Source: an uncultured Chloroflexales bacterium
Lineage (GTDB): Bacteria; Chloroflexota; Chloroflexia; Chloroflexales; Chloroflexaceae
DNA: 64,000 bases
NCBI GenBank assembly: GCA_937918935.1
Contig: CAKZSI010000030.1
Span: 1 to 64,000, forward strand
Direction of reading: 5' to 3'
Position numbers and translations under genes: made by a program. Positions 44,783 through 53,164 of the stretch are shown in pieces (positions within the stretch are counted from its first letter, which is position 1; each line of letters begins with the position of its first letter). The notes under the pieces were generated by a model, which was not told the DNA's origin, searched no databases, and saw only the letters and a list, made by a program, of their open reading frames with translations.

Positions 44783-45745
44783 CTACCCCCGCAACGCCGC
44801 TGCAATGCCCGCCTGCAAACTGCTCTGGGTCTGGATGCCGCTCAAGTCAACGCCGAGATGCACCAGGGTCTGAGCAATCTGGGGTTGGATGCCGGTGAGC
44901 ATCACCCGTGCGCCCAGCAGTTTTACCGCCTGTGCCGCCCGGATCAACGCCTGGGCCACCTGACTGTCCACCACCGGCACACCGGTAATGTCCAGAATGA
45001 CCAGCCGGGCCTGCCGCTGCGCCACTCCATCGAGCAGGGTCTCCATCACCAACTGCGCGCGGCCGCTATCAATAGTGCCAATGAGGGGCATGATGACTAC
45101 CTCATCGGTGATAGGAATCAGAGGTGTGGACAACTCCCGCAGGACCTTGCGCTGGGCCGCCAGCACCTTCTCTTCCGTCTCGCGACGGTAGAGCGCGGCG
45201 CCAAACATTACCGCTGCGCTGCGCAGCGCCTCCACCTCAACCGCGTCCCAGCTATGGGCCACGTTGCAGTGGTCAAAGCCCATAAAGCCCCACCACACTG
45301 GCCCGACAAAAATGGGTACCACAACTAATGCCAGGATCTCCTGCGCTACCAGCAACTCCTGCTCAACGGTCGGAAAATCAGCCACCTTGCCGTAGACGAC
45401 CTGATTCTGCTTCAGCAGGCGCTCCCAGCGTTCATAGCCGGCCTCAGTTAAAGGCACATTCTGTAACTCAGGGTTGTCGATCTGCGGCGCGATCCCTGGC
45501 GCCACCCACTCCGCCACCTGGCTGATCAAGGCAGGGGCGCTCTCCGCCGCGACGTTCATAAAGATATAAGCACGACTGACCTGGACCGCCTCGCCCAGCA
45601 CGGCGAGCATCTGCGACATCTGCGCCCGCGGATCGAGGTGGAGCGACAACAACCGCGCTACCTCAGCGAGCGCGGCCAGTATCCTGTCACGTCGCCCCAG
45701 CAAGCGCTTGAGGCGGGCGACCTCTGCTTCCGATTCTGCGACCAC
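44783..45745 (-). CDS. GAF-STAS regulator (RsbR-like)
   Basis: 320 residues from a GTG at 45745 with TAGGAG upstream. A short N-terminal coiled coil is followed by a GAF domain (about residues 25-185; VSRAYIFMNVAAES, ALVVVPIFVGPVWWGFMGFD). A C-terminal STAS domain (about 205-320; TPLIPITDEVVIMPLIGTID, DITGVPVVDSQVAQALIRAA, GARVMLTGIQPQIAQTLVHL) completes it. The domain order matches RsbR-type stressosome proteins, where DITGV Thr/Ser residues are phosphorylated by an RsbT-like kinase. No kinase or phosphatase partner is adjacent. Signal and output are unknown. Confidence 0.88.
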   Translation of the reverse strand: MVAESEAEVARLKRLLGRRDRILAALAEVARLLSLHLDPRAQMSQMLAVLGEAVQVSRAYIFMNVAAESAPALISQVAEWVAPGIAPQIDNPELQNVPLTEAGYERWERLLKQNQVVYGKVADFPTVEQELLVAQEILALVVVPIFVGPVWWGFMGFDHCNVAHSWDAVEVEALRSAAVMFGAALYRRETEEKVLAAQRKVLRELSTPLIPITDEVVIMPLIGTIDSGRAQLVMETLLDGVAQRQARLVILDITGVPVVDSQVAQALIRAAQAVKLLGARVMLTGIQPQIAQTLVHLGVDLSGIQTQSSLQAGIAAALRG

Positions 45746-45787
45746 GAGGGGGACTCCTATGTGTCAGATTGACATGAAGATGGGGGG

Positions 45788-45812
45788 TCCGGGAGGGTCG
45801 CGGCCTCCCGGG
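45788..45812. repeat. Family B palindrome
   Basis: TCCGGGAGGGTCGCGGCCTC CCGGG (stem CCGGGAGG/CCTCCCGG) just upstream of the STAS gene start. Confidence 0.7.
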
Positions 45813-45917
45813 AGGAACATCCCTGCTCATCTCATCTTACAACACAGGCATTGCCAGAAACGAAAAGCAAGGCCGAATTCAGAGGGGGGCCAGCGTGGTA
45901 CTTCTTCGAACATACCA

Positions 45918-45980
45918 CAGCGGATGCGGAGGGTGCAGAAGATAGGCTTTTGAAACCCTCTGCACCCTCCGCATCCGCTG
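45918..45980. repeat. 22-bp perfect inverted repeat
   Basis: The left arm 45918-45939 (starting CAGCGGATGCGGAGGG) and the right arm 45959-45980 are exact reverse complements with a 19-base loop. It lies between two minus-strand genes, the FtsH-like gene ending at 46014 and the STAS gene starting at 45745. On the minus strand it follows the FtsH-like gene by about 35 bases, as a terminator would, but the T-run is weak. Confidence 0.85.
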
Positions 45981-46013
45981 CGGTGAGCGGGTTTGTAGCA
46001 GGAGGCGCCGAGA

Positions 46014-47972
46014 TCAGACGTCTCTGGCGCTCTCGTCATGACGTTGCTCGGCGTCGAGGATAATCGTGCCCGGCGCCGGCAAGACACCGGGGCGTACCTC
46101 ACGGCGCCGGCGCACCAGGGCGCCGCTGCTCTGCGGGCGCACGGCTGAAGCGAAGCCAAAAGCCGCACGCTCCCTGCGGGCGCTGATCGGCGTGAAGGGA
46201 TGCTCTACCTCAACCCGGTCGAGGATCTCCTTGACGTCAATGTCGGTCAACTCGTTGCGCAGGATGAGCGCCTCGGCAATCGCGATGACCGCCTCGGGGT
46301 TGTTCTCCAGGAGGCTTTTGACCTGGCGGTACTGCTCCTGCAGAATAGCCTCGATGCGCGGCTTGATGTCCGGCGCGTTGAGGCCCTGCATGCCGAAGGT
46401 CAGGTAGGAGAAAAAGCTCTCGTCCATGCCATAGGCCCCGACCATCATCGCCGCAAGGCCGGTGGCGCCCTGCAGATCGCTGGTCACCCCGCTCATCTGG
46501 ATGCCCAGGAAAAGTTCCTCGGCGGCGCGGCTGGCCAGGCTGATCTTGATCCGATCAAGCAACTCATCCTTGGTCCGGGTGTGGATCTCTTCCTCCGGCT
46601 TCCAGGCGGCAAACCCGAGAGCGTTGCCGTGGCGCACGATAGTGACCTTGGTGAGACGCTCCTTCTTGAGCAGCTTGACCATCGCGTAGGCGTGCCCGGC
46701 TTCGTGGTAGGCGATGCGCCGGCGCTCCTCGTAAGACATGCTGCGGATGGGCTGGCGCAGGCCCCACTCATGGGTCTCGCGGGCGCGGGTGAAGTCCCAG
46801 TAGTTGATGGCGGCGCGGCCGTCGAAGTGGGCGTGGATGGTGGCCTCATTGATACAGTACTTGATTGCTACCGGCGTATAGCCGATCGTGTCGGAGACCA
46901 TGCGGTCGATCGGCATCGGCTCGTGCTTAACCTTGCTAAGGTAGTACTCAATCACCTCGCGCCGGCCATCGGCATCGGGCGGCTCAACGGCGATCTTGCG
47001 GTCGAAGCGCCCGGGGCGAAGCAAGGCGGCATCGAGCGTCTCGGCCAGGTTGGTGGCTCCCATCGTCAGCACGGGGGGCATATCGGGCTTCCCGCTGCGA
47101 AGGCGGAGGGTGCGCAACAGCTTGCCCCACCAGCTATCCTGTGGCGGCGGGTCCATCTGCAGCAGCAACTCATTGAGAATGCCGTTGCCGCCGCCCATCA
47201 TGCCACCGAGGCCCATTACCACCTTGTGCGCCCCGCCGGAGGCATTGCCGTCCATCCCGGCGGCGCCAGTGCCCATCAGGCTGCTCGAACGGGCGGCGCC
47301 GATGGCGTCGATTTCATCAATAAAGATGATGCAGGCGCCATACTCGCGGGCGAAGCGGCGGGCCTTACGGTACAGGTTCATCACCTTGATATTGCCCATG
47401 CCCATCCAGGCCGACTGCAACGATGGGGCGCTGAGGTAGCCAAAGGGCACCCCGGCCTCGGTGGAAATGGCCTGCGCCAGGTAGCTCTTGCCGGTGCCGG
47501 GCGGCCCGATCAGCAGAATGCCGCGGGTCACTTCGCCACCCATCTTCTTGAACTCCTTGGCGCCCTTGAGCAAGGTCACCACCCGTCGCGCCGCTTCCAG
47601 CACCTCGGGGTTGCCACGGTAATCCTTGAAACTGATGCCCGTCTCACCCGGCTTCACCCAGTAGATGCGGGTGCGGGCCATGAAGTAGTACATCAGGAAG
47701 AACTGGAAGCCGATGAAAAAGAAGAGGTAGACGGCGACGGGAATGAACTGCAGGATCATCGGGCCAAGGTTGCCCGACAGAACAGTCTCAAACACCGGGG
47801 GCAGCAAGTTCGTCGCCAGCCAGATCCCGATCGCGATGAAGATCAGCGTGCGCACGAAGCGGAAGAGCTTCCACTGCCAGCGGTGGAAGAGTTTATCCAG
47901 CTTCTTGTCGAGTTCGCGATCCAGATCATCGCGGTACTGTGCATCGTTGGGGCGGTAGGGCTCAATGGCCAT
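46014..47972 (-). CDS. Divergent FtsH-like membrane AAA+ metalloprotease
   Basis: 652 residues. Two membrane helices lie near 40-57 and 73-97. Walker A is GPPGTGKS (156-163), Walker B CIIFIDEIDAIGAA (about 214-227) and the second region of homology ends RPGRFDR (319-325). The zinc site HEAGH is at 423-427 with a later Asp in SGVTSDLQGAT as probable third ligand. Unlike standard FtsH, there is a Gly/Met-rich insertion at about 229-262 (SSLMGTGAAG, GLGGMMGGGNG) and a second one at about 276-299. Both membrane helices are close together with a short outer loop. FtsH degrades membrane and misfolded proteins. The ATG at 47972 starts MAIEPYRPND. Confidence 0.85.
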   Translation of the reverse strand: MAIEPYRPNDAQYRDDLDRELDKKLDKLFHRWQWKLFRFVRTLIFIAIGIWLATNLLPPVFETVLSGNLGPMILQFIPVAVYLFFFIGFQFFLMYYFMARTRIYWVKPGETGISFKDYRGNPEVLEAARRVVTLLKGAKEFKKMGGEVTRGILLIGPPGTGKSYLAQAISTEAGVPFGYLSAPSLQSAWMGMGNIKVMNLYRKARRFAREYGACIIFIDEIDAIGAARSSSLMGTGAAGMDGNASGGAHKVVMGLGGMMGGGNGILNELLLQMDPPPQDSWWGKLLRTLRLRSGKPDMPPVLTMGATNLAETLDAALLRPGRFDRKIAVEPPDADGRREVIEYYLSKVKHEPMPIDRMVSDTIGYTPVAIKYCINEATIHAHFDGRAAINYWDFTRARETHEWGLRQPIRSMSYEERRRIAYHEAGHAYAMVKLLKKERLTKVTIVRHGNALGFAAWKPEEEIHTRTKDELLDRIKISLASRAAEELFLGIQMSGVTSDLQGATGLAAMMVGAYGMDESFFSYLTFGMQGLNAPDIKPRIEAILQEQYRQVKSLLENNPEAVIAIAEALILRNELTDIDVKEILDRVEVEHPFTPISARRERAAFGFASAVRPQSSGALVRRRREVRPGVLPAPGTIILDAEQRHDESARDV

Positions 47973-48035
47973 GCGTCTACTCCACTTCCAGACGCGCGCC
48001 GTCACCCCGCTCCGCATCGCGGAGCGCCAGCGCGC

Positions 48036-48677
48036 TTACTCGATGGCGACAATCTTGCCGTCTCGGTCCACGGTGAAGACAAATGAGATTGAGCGTGTGC
48101 GGGCGCTCCGGGGAACTGATACCTCTACCACGTAGAAATACATCGCCTGGGCATCGGGGAGTTTGACGCCGCCGATGTACTCAAATTTGCGGTAACGCTG
48201 GCCGTTGCGACGTTCTTGCTCCATCTGTTCGGCCAGCGCCTCGCGCGTAAAGTCGCGGGACTGTAGCGACTCCTGGAAACTGGCGCTGAAGGAGTTCCAC
48301 ATCAGATCGGCATCGTAGGTCTGCTGGCCGCGCAGGAAATCCACCACGGCGGGGGCTGGCTGGAGCCACGCCGCGCGGATGTCCGCCGGCTGCTCGCGGG
48401 CGAGCCGTGGCAGAATCAGCAGCAGGCTGAGGAAGCCGATCACACCCATAAGCAAGGTGGTAAGGATGATCCACCCCAGATTGGGGCGGGCCACCAGCCA
48501 GAGTTGCTCAGCGTACCAGAAGGCGCGATGGAAGAGCAGCCGCACGAGTCGCGCGGCCACGCCGGGGGCCGAGGGCGCGGGGGCAGTGGCATAAACCCGC
48601 GGCGGCGCCGCGCCGTAGGACGGCCCGGCGGGCGAGGGCGGCACCGCAACTGGTTGCTGCTCGCGAGGCTCTTCCAT
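48036..48677 (-). CDS. Single-span membrane protein, unknown function
   Basis: 213 residues. A Pro/Ala-rich cytoplasmic N-terminus (about 1-55) is followed by one membrane helix (LGWIILTTLLMGVIGFLSLL LILP, about 68-92). The outer domain contains VDFLRGQQTYDADLMWNSFS and ends YFYVVEVSVPRSARTRSISF and VFTVDRDGKIVAIE, which looks like an NTF2- or SnoaL-like fold. The ATG at 48677 is preferred. It is 64 bases upstream of the FtsH-like gene on the same strand, so the two may be co-transcribed and interact. I do not recognise the family. Confidence 0.75.
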   Translation of the reverse strand: MEEPREQQPVAVPPSPAGPSYGAAPPRVYATAPAPSAPGVAARLVRLLFHRAFWYAEQLWLVARPNLGWIILTTLLMGVIGFLSLLLILPRLAREQPADIRAAWLQPAPAVVDFLRGQQTYDADLMWNSFSASFQESLQSRDFTREALAEQMEQERRNGQRYRKFEYIGGVKLPDAQAMYFYVVEVSVPRSARTRSISFVFTVDRDGKIVAIE

Positions 48678-49139
48678 GGGCGTTTCCCTTTTCGCGCGGC
48701 GCTGACAACGAGACGAAAACATCGTCGTAAGAGAAGCGCCTTCCCAGGCCTCTCTGGTGCAACGGTGCGGATTTCGCGCGTTATGGGATCAGGTGAGCAG
48801 TTTGACGATCTCTGGCGTAGCCTGGCACTACGCAGAAGCACGGTCGTTATGGTGAAGTATACTTCAGCCATCTGTGAGAATCAAGGAACGTTAATGAGAA
48901 TATGATGAGTCGCCCGCCTGATTACTAACGAGCCTCCGTATCCTCGGTATTGCGCGAGCCTGCGGCCCCGCGCTTTCACTTTCCTCGGAAAGGATCTTTC
49001 GACCCTGGCCTTCCCTGTACGAGGAACAGCAGGCCACACCCTGTGCGATGCGCCGATTCGGCCCGCCACGGGCGGAACCCGGTTTGCGGGGAGGCTGCGC
49101 CTCCCCGCGCACCTCCAAACGACAACTCAGGCGTGAACA
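48678..49139. promoter_or_regulatory. Divergent intergenic region with palindromic operator candidate
   Basis: 462 bases between divergent genes. TGAAGTATACTTCA (48853-48866) is a perfect 14-base palindrome. CGTAGCCTGGCACTACG near 48818 is a 5-bp inverted repeat with 7-base spacer. A GGGGAGGCTGCGCCTCCCC palindrome lies near 49089-49107. No clear promoter consensus is seen. Confidence 0.55.
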
Positions 49140-50060
49140 ATGTCTAAGGCTCTATTCGATGCGATAGCTCTGGGCGTGCTGGCACTGTTTGCGCTGCTGG
49201 CCTGGAGCGCCGAGAGTGGCGCCCACGGGGCGCCGCTCGACCCGGTCTGGACAGCGGTGCAGCAACGGGGCACGTTGCGCGTGGCGACCGATGTGGGCTT
49301 CTGGCCCTTTGCCTTCGAACGGAAAGGGGAACTGATCGGCTACGATATTGACCTGGCCCGGGCCATCGCCACCGAGTTAGGGGCAAGGGTCGAGTTCGTG
49401 CCCACGGGCTTCGACGGGCTGTACGACACCCTGGTGAGCGGCCGGGCCGACATGATTGCCTCGGCCCTGCCCTATGCCCCCGAACAGGGCTTCCGCGCCC
49501 GCTTCTCACGCTTCTACTTCGACGCTGGTCAGGCGCTGGTCGCGCGCGCCGGCGCGCCCGTCGCCAGTGTGGCCGATCTGAGCGGTCGGGTGGTCGGGGT
49601 GGCCCTGGGATCTGACGCCAATGCCCTGGCCCGGCGCATGCTCCACGATGGGGCGAGCTTCACGCTCCACTCGGACTACGACGACCCCGCGGATGCCCTG
49701 GCTGACCTGCGGGCGGGCGAGCTCGACGCGGTCATCACCGACATGGTGACGGCGCTGGAGGCGACCCGGGGCCGTGACGAACTGCGTATTGCGGCGGCGC
49801 TGACCAGCGAACCCCTGGCCCTCGCCTTTCCGCGCGCGGCCTTCCAGCTCGAAGCCGAGGTCAACCGCATCCTCGACGCTCTGCGGCGCGATGGCTTCTT
49901 CACGCGGCTGAACGAGCGCTGGTTCGGAATGGGCGGCAGCGCCAGGGGAGGGACTGGGAGGGCTATGCCCTCCCAGAAATACTCTTCTTCATCCCGTGGT
50001 GGAGAAGCCTGGGGCCAGCCCCTCGCCCCGGGCTTTACAGAAACTTTACACAAATCTTAA
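49140..50060 (+). CDS. Amino-acid-type ABC transporter substrate-binding protein
   Basis: 306 residues. An N-terminal hydrophobic segment (ALFDAIALGVLALFALLAW) acts as signal or anchor. The SBP family 3 pattern follows: RGTLRVATDVGFWPFAFERK, GELIGYDIDLARAIATELGA, GFDGLYDTLVSGRADMIAS and, later, LRAGELDAVITDMVTALE. The family normally ends soon after LNERWFG, here about residue 260. The remaining 40 residues include a family B repeat (49954-49976) and look non-native. No permease or ATPase gene is adjacent, so this is an orphan receptor or part of a split system. Confidence 0.85.
   Translation: MSKALFDAIALGVLALFALLAWSAESGAHGAPLDPVWTAVQQRGTLRVATDVGFWPFAFERKGELIGYDIDLARAIATELGARVEFVPTGFDGLYDTLVSGRADMIASALPYAPEQGFRARFSRFYFDAGQALVARAGAPVASVADLSGRVVGVALGSDANALARRMLHDGASFTLHSDYDDPADALADLRAGELDAVITDMVTALEATRGRDELRIAAALTSEPLALAFPRAAFQLEAEVNRILDALRRDGFFTRLNERWFGMGGSARGGTGRAMPSQKYSSSSRGGEAWGQPLAPGFTETLHKS
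49954..49976. repeat. Family B palindrome inside a coding 3' end
   Basis: CTGGGAGGGC / GCCCTCCCAG, perfect 10-bp stem with a 3-base loop, within the open frame of the binding protein. The following AGAAATACTCTTCTTCA also follows the copy near 57640 (GGAATACTCTTCTTCA). Confidence 0.85.
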
Positions 50061-50302
50061 ACGGGCATGAAAAAGCTCTGGTAGTCTGGTGACACCGAGC
50101 AATCCATCGAATAACACGAAACACCGGTTCTGAGGGGTCTGTCGCGGAACGCGTCTACCTCTCTTGTCTCGACGTGTACCATGATCGTCACGGCGGGATA
50201 CTTCGCCCCTGTTCGCCGAAACCGTATGGCTTCGGGAAACGGATGTGATTGCGCAGTGGATGGCGCCAGGAAGCGCCGACGTAGCGAGCAAGGAGGCCCT
50301 CA

Positions 50303-50584
50303 ATGACCGACCTCACCAAGCTCCCCGCCGAGGAGCGCGCCAGGCTCTACTGGCGGGAGAACCTGCGCCTGATCACCACGCTGCTCATCATCTGGTTCGT
50401 GGTCTCGTATGTACCGGTGCTGTTCGTCAATCAGTTGAACAACATCGTGATCGCTGGCTTCCCGCTGGGTTACTACATGGGCTCACAGGGATCGCTGGTG
50501 GTCTTCGTGATCCAGATCTTCTACTACGCCTACGCGATGAACAAGCTGGATCAGAAGTACGGCCTGAGTGACCGCGACCGCTAG
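50303..50584 (+). CDS. DUF4212 small subunit of sodium:solute symporter
   Basis: 93 residues with two membrane helices (ITTLLIIWFVVSYVPVLFV and GSLVVFVIQIFYYAYAM). It begins with the typical YWRENLRLI block and ends YAMNKLDQKYGLSD, the pattern of the DUF4212 family (putative solute/sodium symporter small subunit). AAGGAGG lies shortly before the ATG at 50303. The large symporter follows 175 bases later, the standard pairing. Confidence 0.92.
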   Translation: MTDLTKLPAEERARLYWRENLRLITTLLIIWFVVSYVPVLFVNQLNNIVIAGFPLGYYMGSQGSLVVFVIQIFYYAYAMNKLDQKYGLSDRDR

Positions 50585-50758
50585 CGCCGCGCCGTCCATC
50601 AGAAGCGTCGCCGTTCCAGCGCAACCGGTATCGCGCTCAGTTGCATTTGTGCGCCCCGTGGTTGAACGACGGAGTCACCGCCAGAGCCGGCCAGCCGCGG
50701 CTCGCCCTCCACGGGCTATCCGCTGACGAGTGGTGTTACAAGTGTCAGGAGTGTGACC

Positions 50759-52924
50759 ATGGCTGTCTCTTCTTCGAGCGCCCAGAGCGTCTTCCGCAAC
50801 AAGATGGCGCGGTACTATGGGCTCTTTACCATCGGCTTTCTCGTCGTGTCGGCCATTATGCTGCTGCTGGAGGTCTTCGCCGGCCTGCCGTCGCGGATCA
50901 TCGGCTGGATCTTCCTGCTGCTGACCATGGCACTGTATGCCACCATCGGCATCATCTCGCGCACCAAGCTGCTCGACGAGTACTACGTCGCCGGGCGCAA
51001 CGTGCCGGCCGTTTTCAACGGCATGGCCACCGGCGCCGACTGGATGAGCGCCGCCTCGTTCATCTCGATGGCCGGTACGCTCTTCCTCATCGGGTACGAT
51101 GGCCTGGCCTATATTATGGGCTGGACCGGCGGCTACGTGCTGCTGGCCCTGCTCTTCGCGCCCTACCTGCGCAAGTTCGGCCAGTACACCATCCCCGACT
51201 TCGTGGGCGCCCGCTTCGGCGGTAACACGGCCCGCGTCGTCGCCGCCATCTGCGCCATTGTCGTGAGCCTTACCTATGTGACGGCCCAGGTCGTGGGCGT
51301 GGGCCTGATTATGCAGCGCTTCGTCGGCGTGGACTTCCGCCTGGGCGTGGTGCTTGGCCTGTCCGGCGTGCTGGTCTGCTCGTTCCTCGGCGGAATGAAA
51401 GCGGTAACCTGGACCCAGGTGGCTCAGTACATTATTCTGATTACCGCTTACATGATCCCGGTGACGTTCCTCTCCCTCAAACTCACCGGTTTCCCCATTC
51501 CGCAGTTGAGCTACGGGCAGGCGCTGCAGAATATCATGCGCCTGGAGCAGGAGCAGGGCCTGTCCAAGACCACCGAGTCGCCGGTGGTGCCAGGCAAGTT
51601 CGTCACCAGCGGGTACGTTCCGCCCTTCAACGAAGGGATGAACAACGCCTCGGCGCGCGCCGCCGTGACTCAGATCAACACCCAGTTCGGCGCCTCGCTG
51701 ACCCCGCCCGAGCCGATCACCATCCCTGACGCCAAGCGGCCTGAACTTGGCGACTGGCGTGGTACGCCCTGGAACTTCCTGGCCCTCATGGCCTGTCTTA
51801 TGCTCGGTACGGCCGGTCTCCCCCACATCCTCATTCGCTTCTATACCGTGCCCTCGGTGCGGGAGAGCCGCATGAGCGTGGGCTGGTCGCTGTTCTTCAT
51901 CTTCCTGCTCTACTTCACCGCCCCGGCCTACGCCGCCTTCTCACGCTGGAATATTCTCGAGAATGTGGTTGGTAAGCCGGTTGGCGATCTACCCGCCTGG
52001 ACGGAAACCTGGGGCCGCAACGGGTTGATCGCCATCCGTGATTTCGCCAGCATCGACGGTGTCGAAATCGGTAAGCAGCCTTCCTGGGTGAAGAACCTGG
52101 AGAAGTCCAAGGCGGTCGTCATCGAGGATCTGAACGGCAATGGCAAGATCGACCTCGGCCCCTTCGAGAAGATCGATGACAAGACCGGCCGCGCAGGCGA
52201 GATCTCCGGCACGGCAGTGACCGAGAAATCGGTCGACGGGATCGTCCAGTATGGCGAGATCGGTACGCCGACTGCCGGCACGATCGACGGCGACCTGGTG
52301 GTGCTCTCCGCGCCCGACATTGCCGGCCTGCCCTTCACCATCGGCGCGCTGGTGGCCGCTGGCGGTCTGGCCGCGGCTCTCTCCACTGCCGACGGGTTGC
52401 TGGTGGTGATCGCCTCGGCGGTGGCCCACGACATCTACTTCCGCACCATCAACCCTAAAGCCAGCCTGCAAACCCGCATCATGCTCGGCAAGGGGATGAT
52501 CGTGGTGGCCGCGGTGATCGCTGCGCTGCTGGCTCTCCCGCGTCTGGCGCTTATCGCCCAGATGGTGGCCTGGGCCTTCTCGATGGCCGCGGCAACCTTC
52601 TTCCCCATTGTGCTGCTGGGCATCTTCTGGCGGCGCGCCAATGGTCCCGGCGCCATCGCGGGCATGATCGGCGGCCTGGTCGTCACCATCTTCTACATGG
52701 CGATGAACTATGTGAACCCGGCCTTTAACGTGCTCGGCATCACCCACCTGGCGTCTGGCATCTTCGGTCTGCCGGTGGCGATCATCCTCTGCATCGTGTT
52801 CAGCCTGATAACCAAGGCCCCGCCGAAGGAGATCCAGGATCTGGTGGATAATCTCCGCAATCCGATCACCGACGACGAGATGATGGCGAAGTACGGGAGC
52901 CGCGGTTCGGCACAGGCCCATTGA
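50759..52924 (+). CDS. Sodium:solute symporter large subunit (ActP-like, VC_2705 subfamily)
   Basis: 721 residues. About 13 membrane helices with symporter motifs such as EYYVAGRNVPAVFNGMATGA DWMSAASF, GYVLLALLFAPYLRKFGQYT, and TVAL-like regions LGTAGLPHILIRFYTVPSVR and AAALSTADGLLVVIASAVAH. The subfamily, always paired with DUF4212, is thought to take up acetate or similar organic acids with sodium. Long polar insertions are present after helices 6-7 (about residues 255-320) and near 395-500, including DLNGNGKID, a calcium-loop-like motif. AGGAG precedes the ATG at 50759 by seven bases. An acetate role is inference. Confidence 0.9.
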   Translation: MAVSSSSAQSVFRNKMARYYGLFTIGFLVVSAIMLLLEVFAGLPSRIIGWIFLLLTMALYATIGIISRTKLLDEYYVAGRNVPAVFNGMATGADWMSAASFISMAGTLFLIGYDGLAYIMGWTGGYVLLALLFAPYLRKFGQYTIPDFVGARFGGNTARVVAAICAIVVSLTYVTAQVVGVGLIMQRFVGVDFRLGVVLGLSGVLVCSFLGGMKAVTWTQVAQYIILITAYMIPVTFLSLKLTGFPIPQLSYGQALQNIMRLEQEQGLSKTTESPVVPGKFVTSGYVPPFNEGMNNASARAAVTQINTQFGASLTPPEPITIPDAKRPELGDWRGTPWNFLALMACLMLGTAGLPHILIRFYTVPSVRESRMSVGWSLFFIFLLYFTAPAYAAFSRWNILENVVGKPVGDLPAWTETWGRNGLIAIRDFASIDGVEIGKQPSWVKNLEKSKAVVIEDLNGNGKIDLGPFEKIDDKTGRAGEISGTAVTEKSVDGIVQYGEIGTPTAGTIDGDLVVLSAPDIAGLPFTIGALVAAGGLAAALSTADGLLVVIASAVAHDIYFRTINPKASLQTRIMLGKGMIVVAAVIAALLALPRLALIAQMVAWAFSMAAATFFPIVLLGIFWRRANGPGAIAGMIGGLVVTIFYMAMNYVNPAFNVLGITHLASGIFGLPVAIILCIVFSLITKAPPKEIQDLVDNLRNPITDDEMMAKYGSRGSAQAH

Positions 52925-52929
52925 TCGGC

Positions 52930-53135
52930 CCGGGACGGTGGGGAGCTGCTGGAAGGGGTTTCTTCCCCTCCCAGCAACTCCAGTCTGGAGGGGTGCGGGG
53001 AGGCATAGCCTCCCCGCGCTTTTGTTCCGCCCGTGGCGGGTACACCCCCGGCGAAGCCAGAGTGAGTCTGCCACTGCGGGCGGAACACTTCGTACCGCGG
53101 AGGGAGGGCTACGCTCTCCGCACTTCCCCCGGACA
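52930..53135. repeat. Palindrome block between convergent genes
   Basis: CTGGAAGGGG-tttctt-CCCCTCCCAG near 52950, GCGGGGAGGCATAGCCTCCC near 52996, a CCGCCCGTGGCGGG / CACTGCGGGCGG hairpin around 53026-53085 and GAGGGAGGGCTACGCTCTCC near 53099. Confidence 0.75.
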
Positions 53136-53164
53136 GGCACGCACAGGGCCGCATGGCGCAATCC

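Noticed and set aside
46200-48086. A 628-codon open frame opposite the FtsH-like gene
   Set aside because: The minus strand carries the AAA and HEAGH motifs; the plus frame has none.
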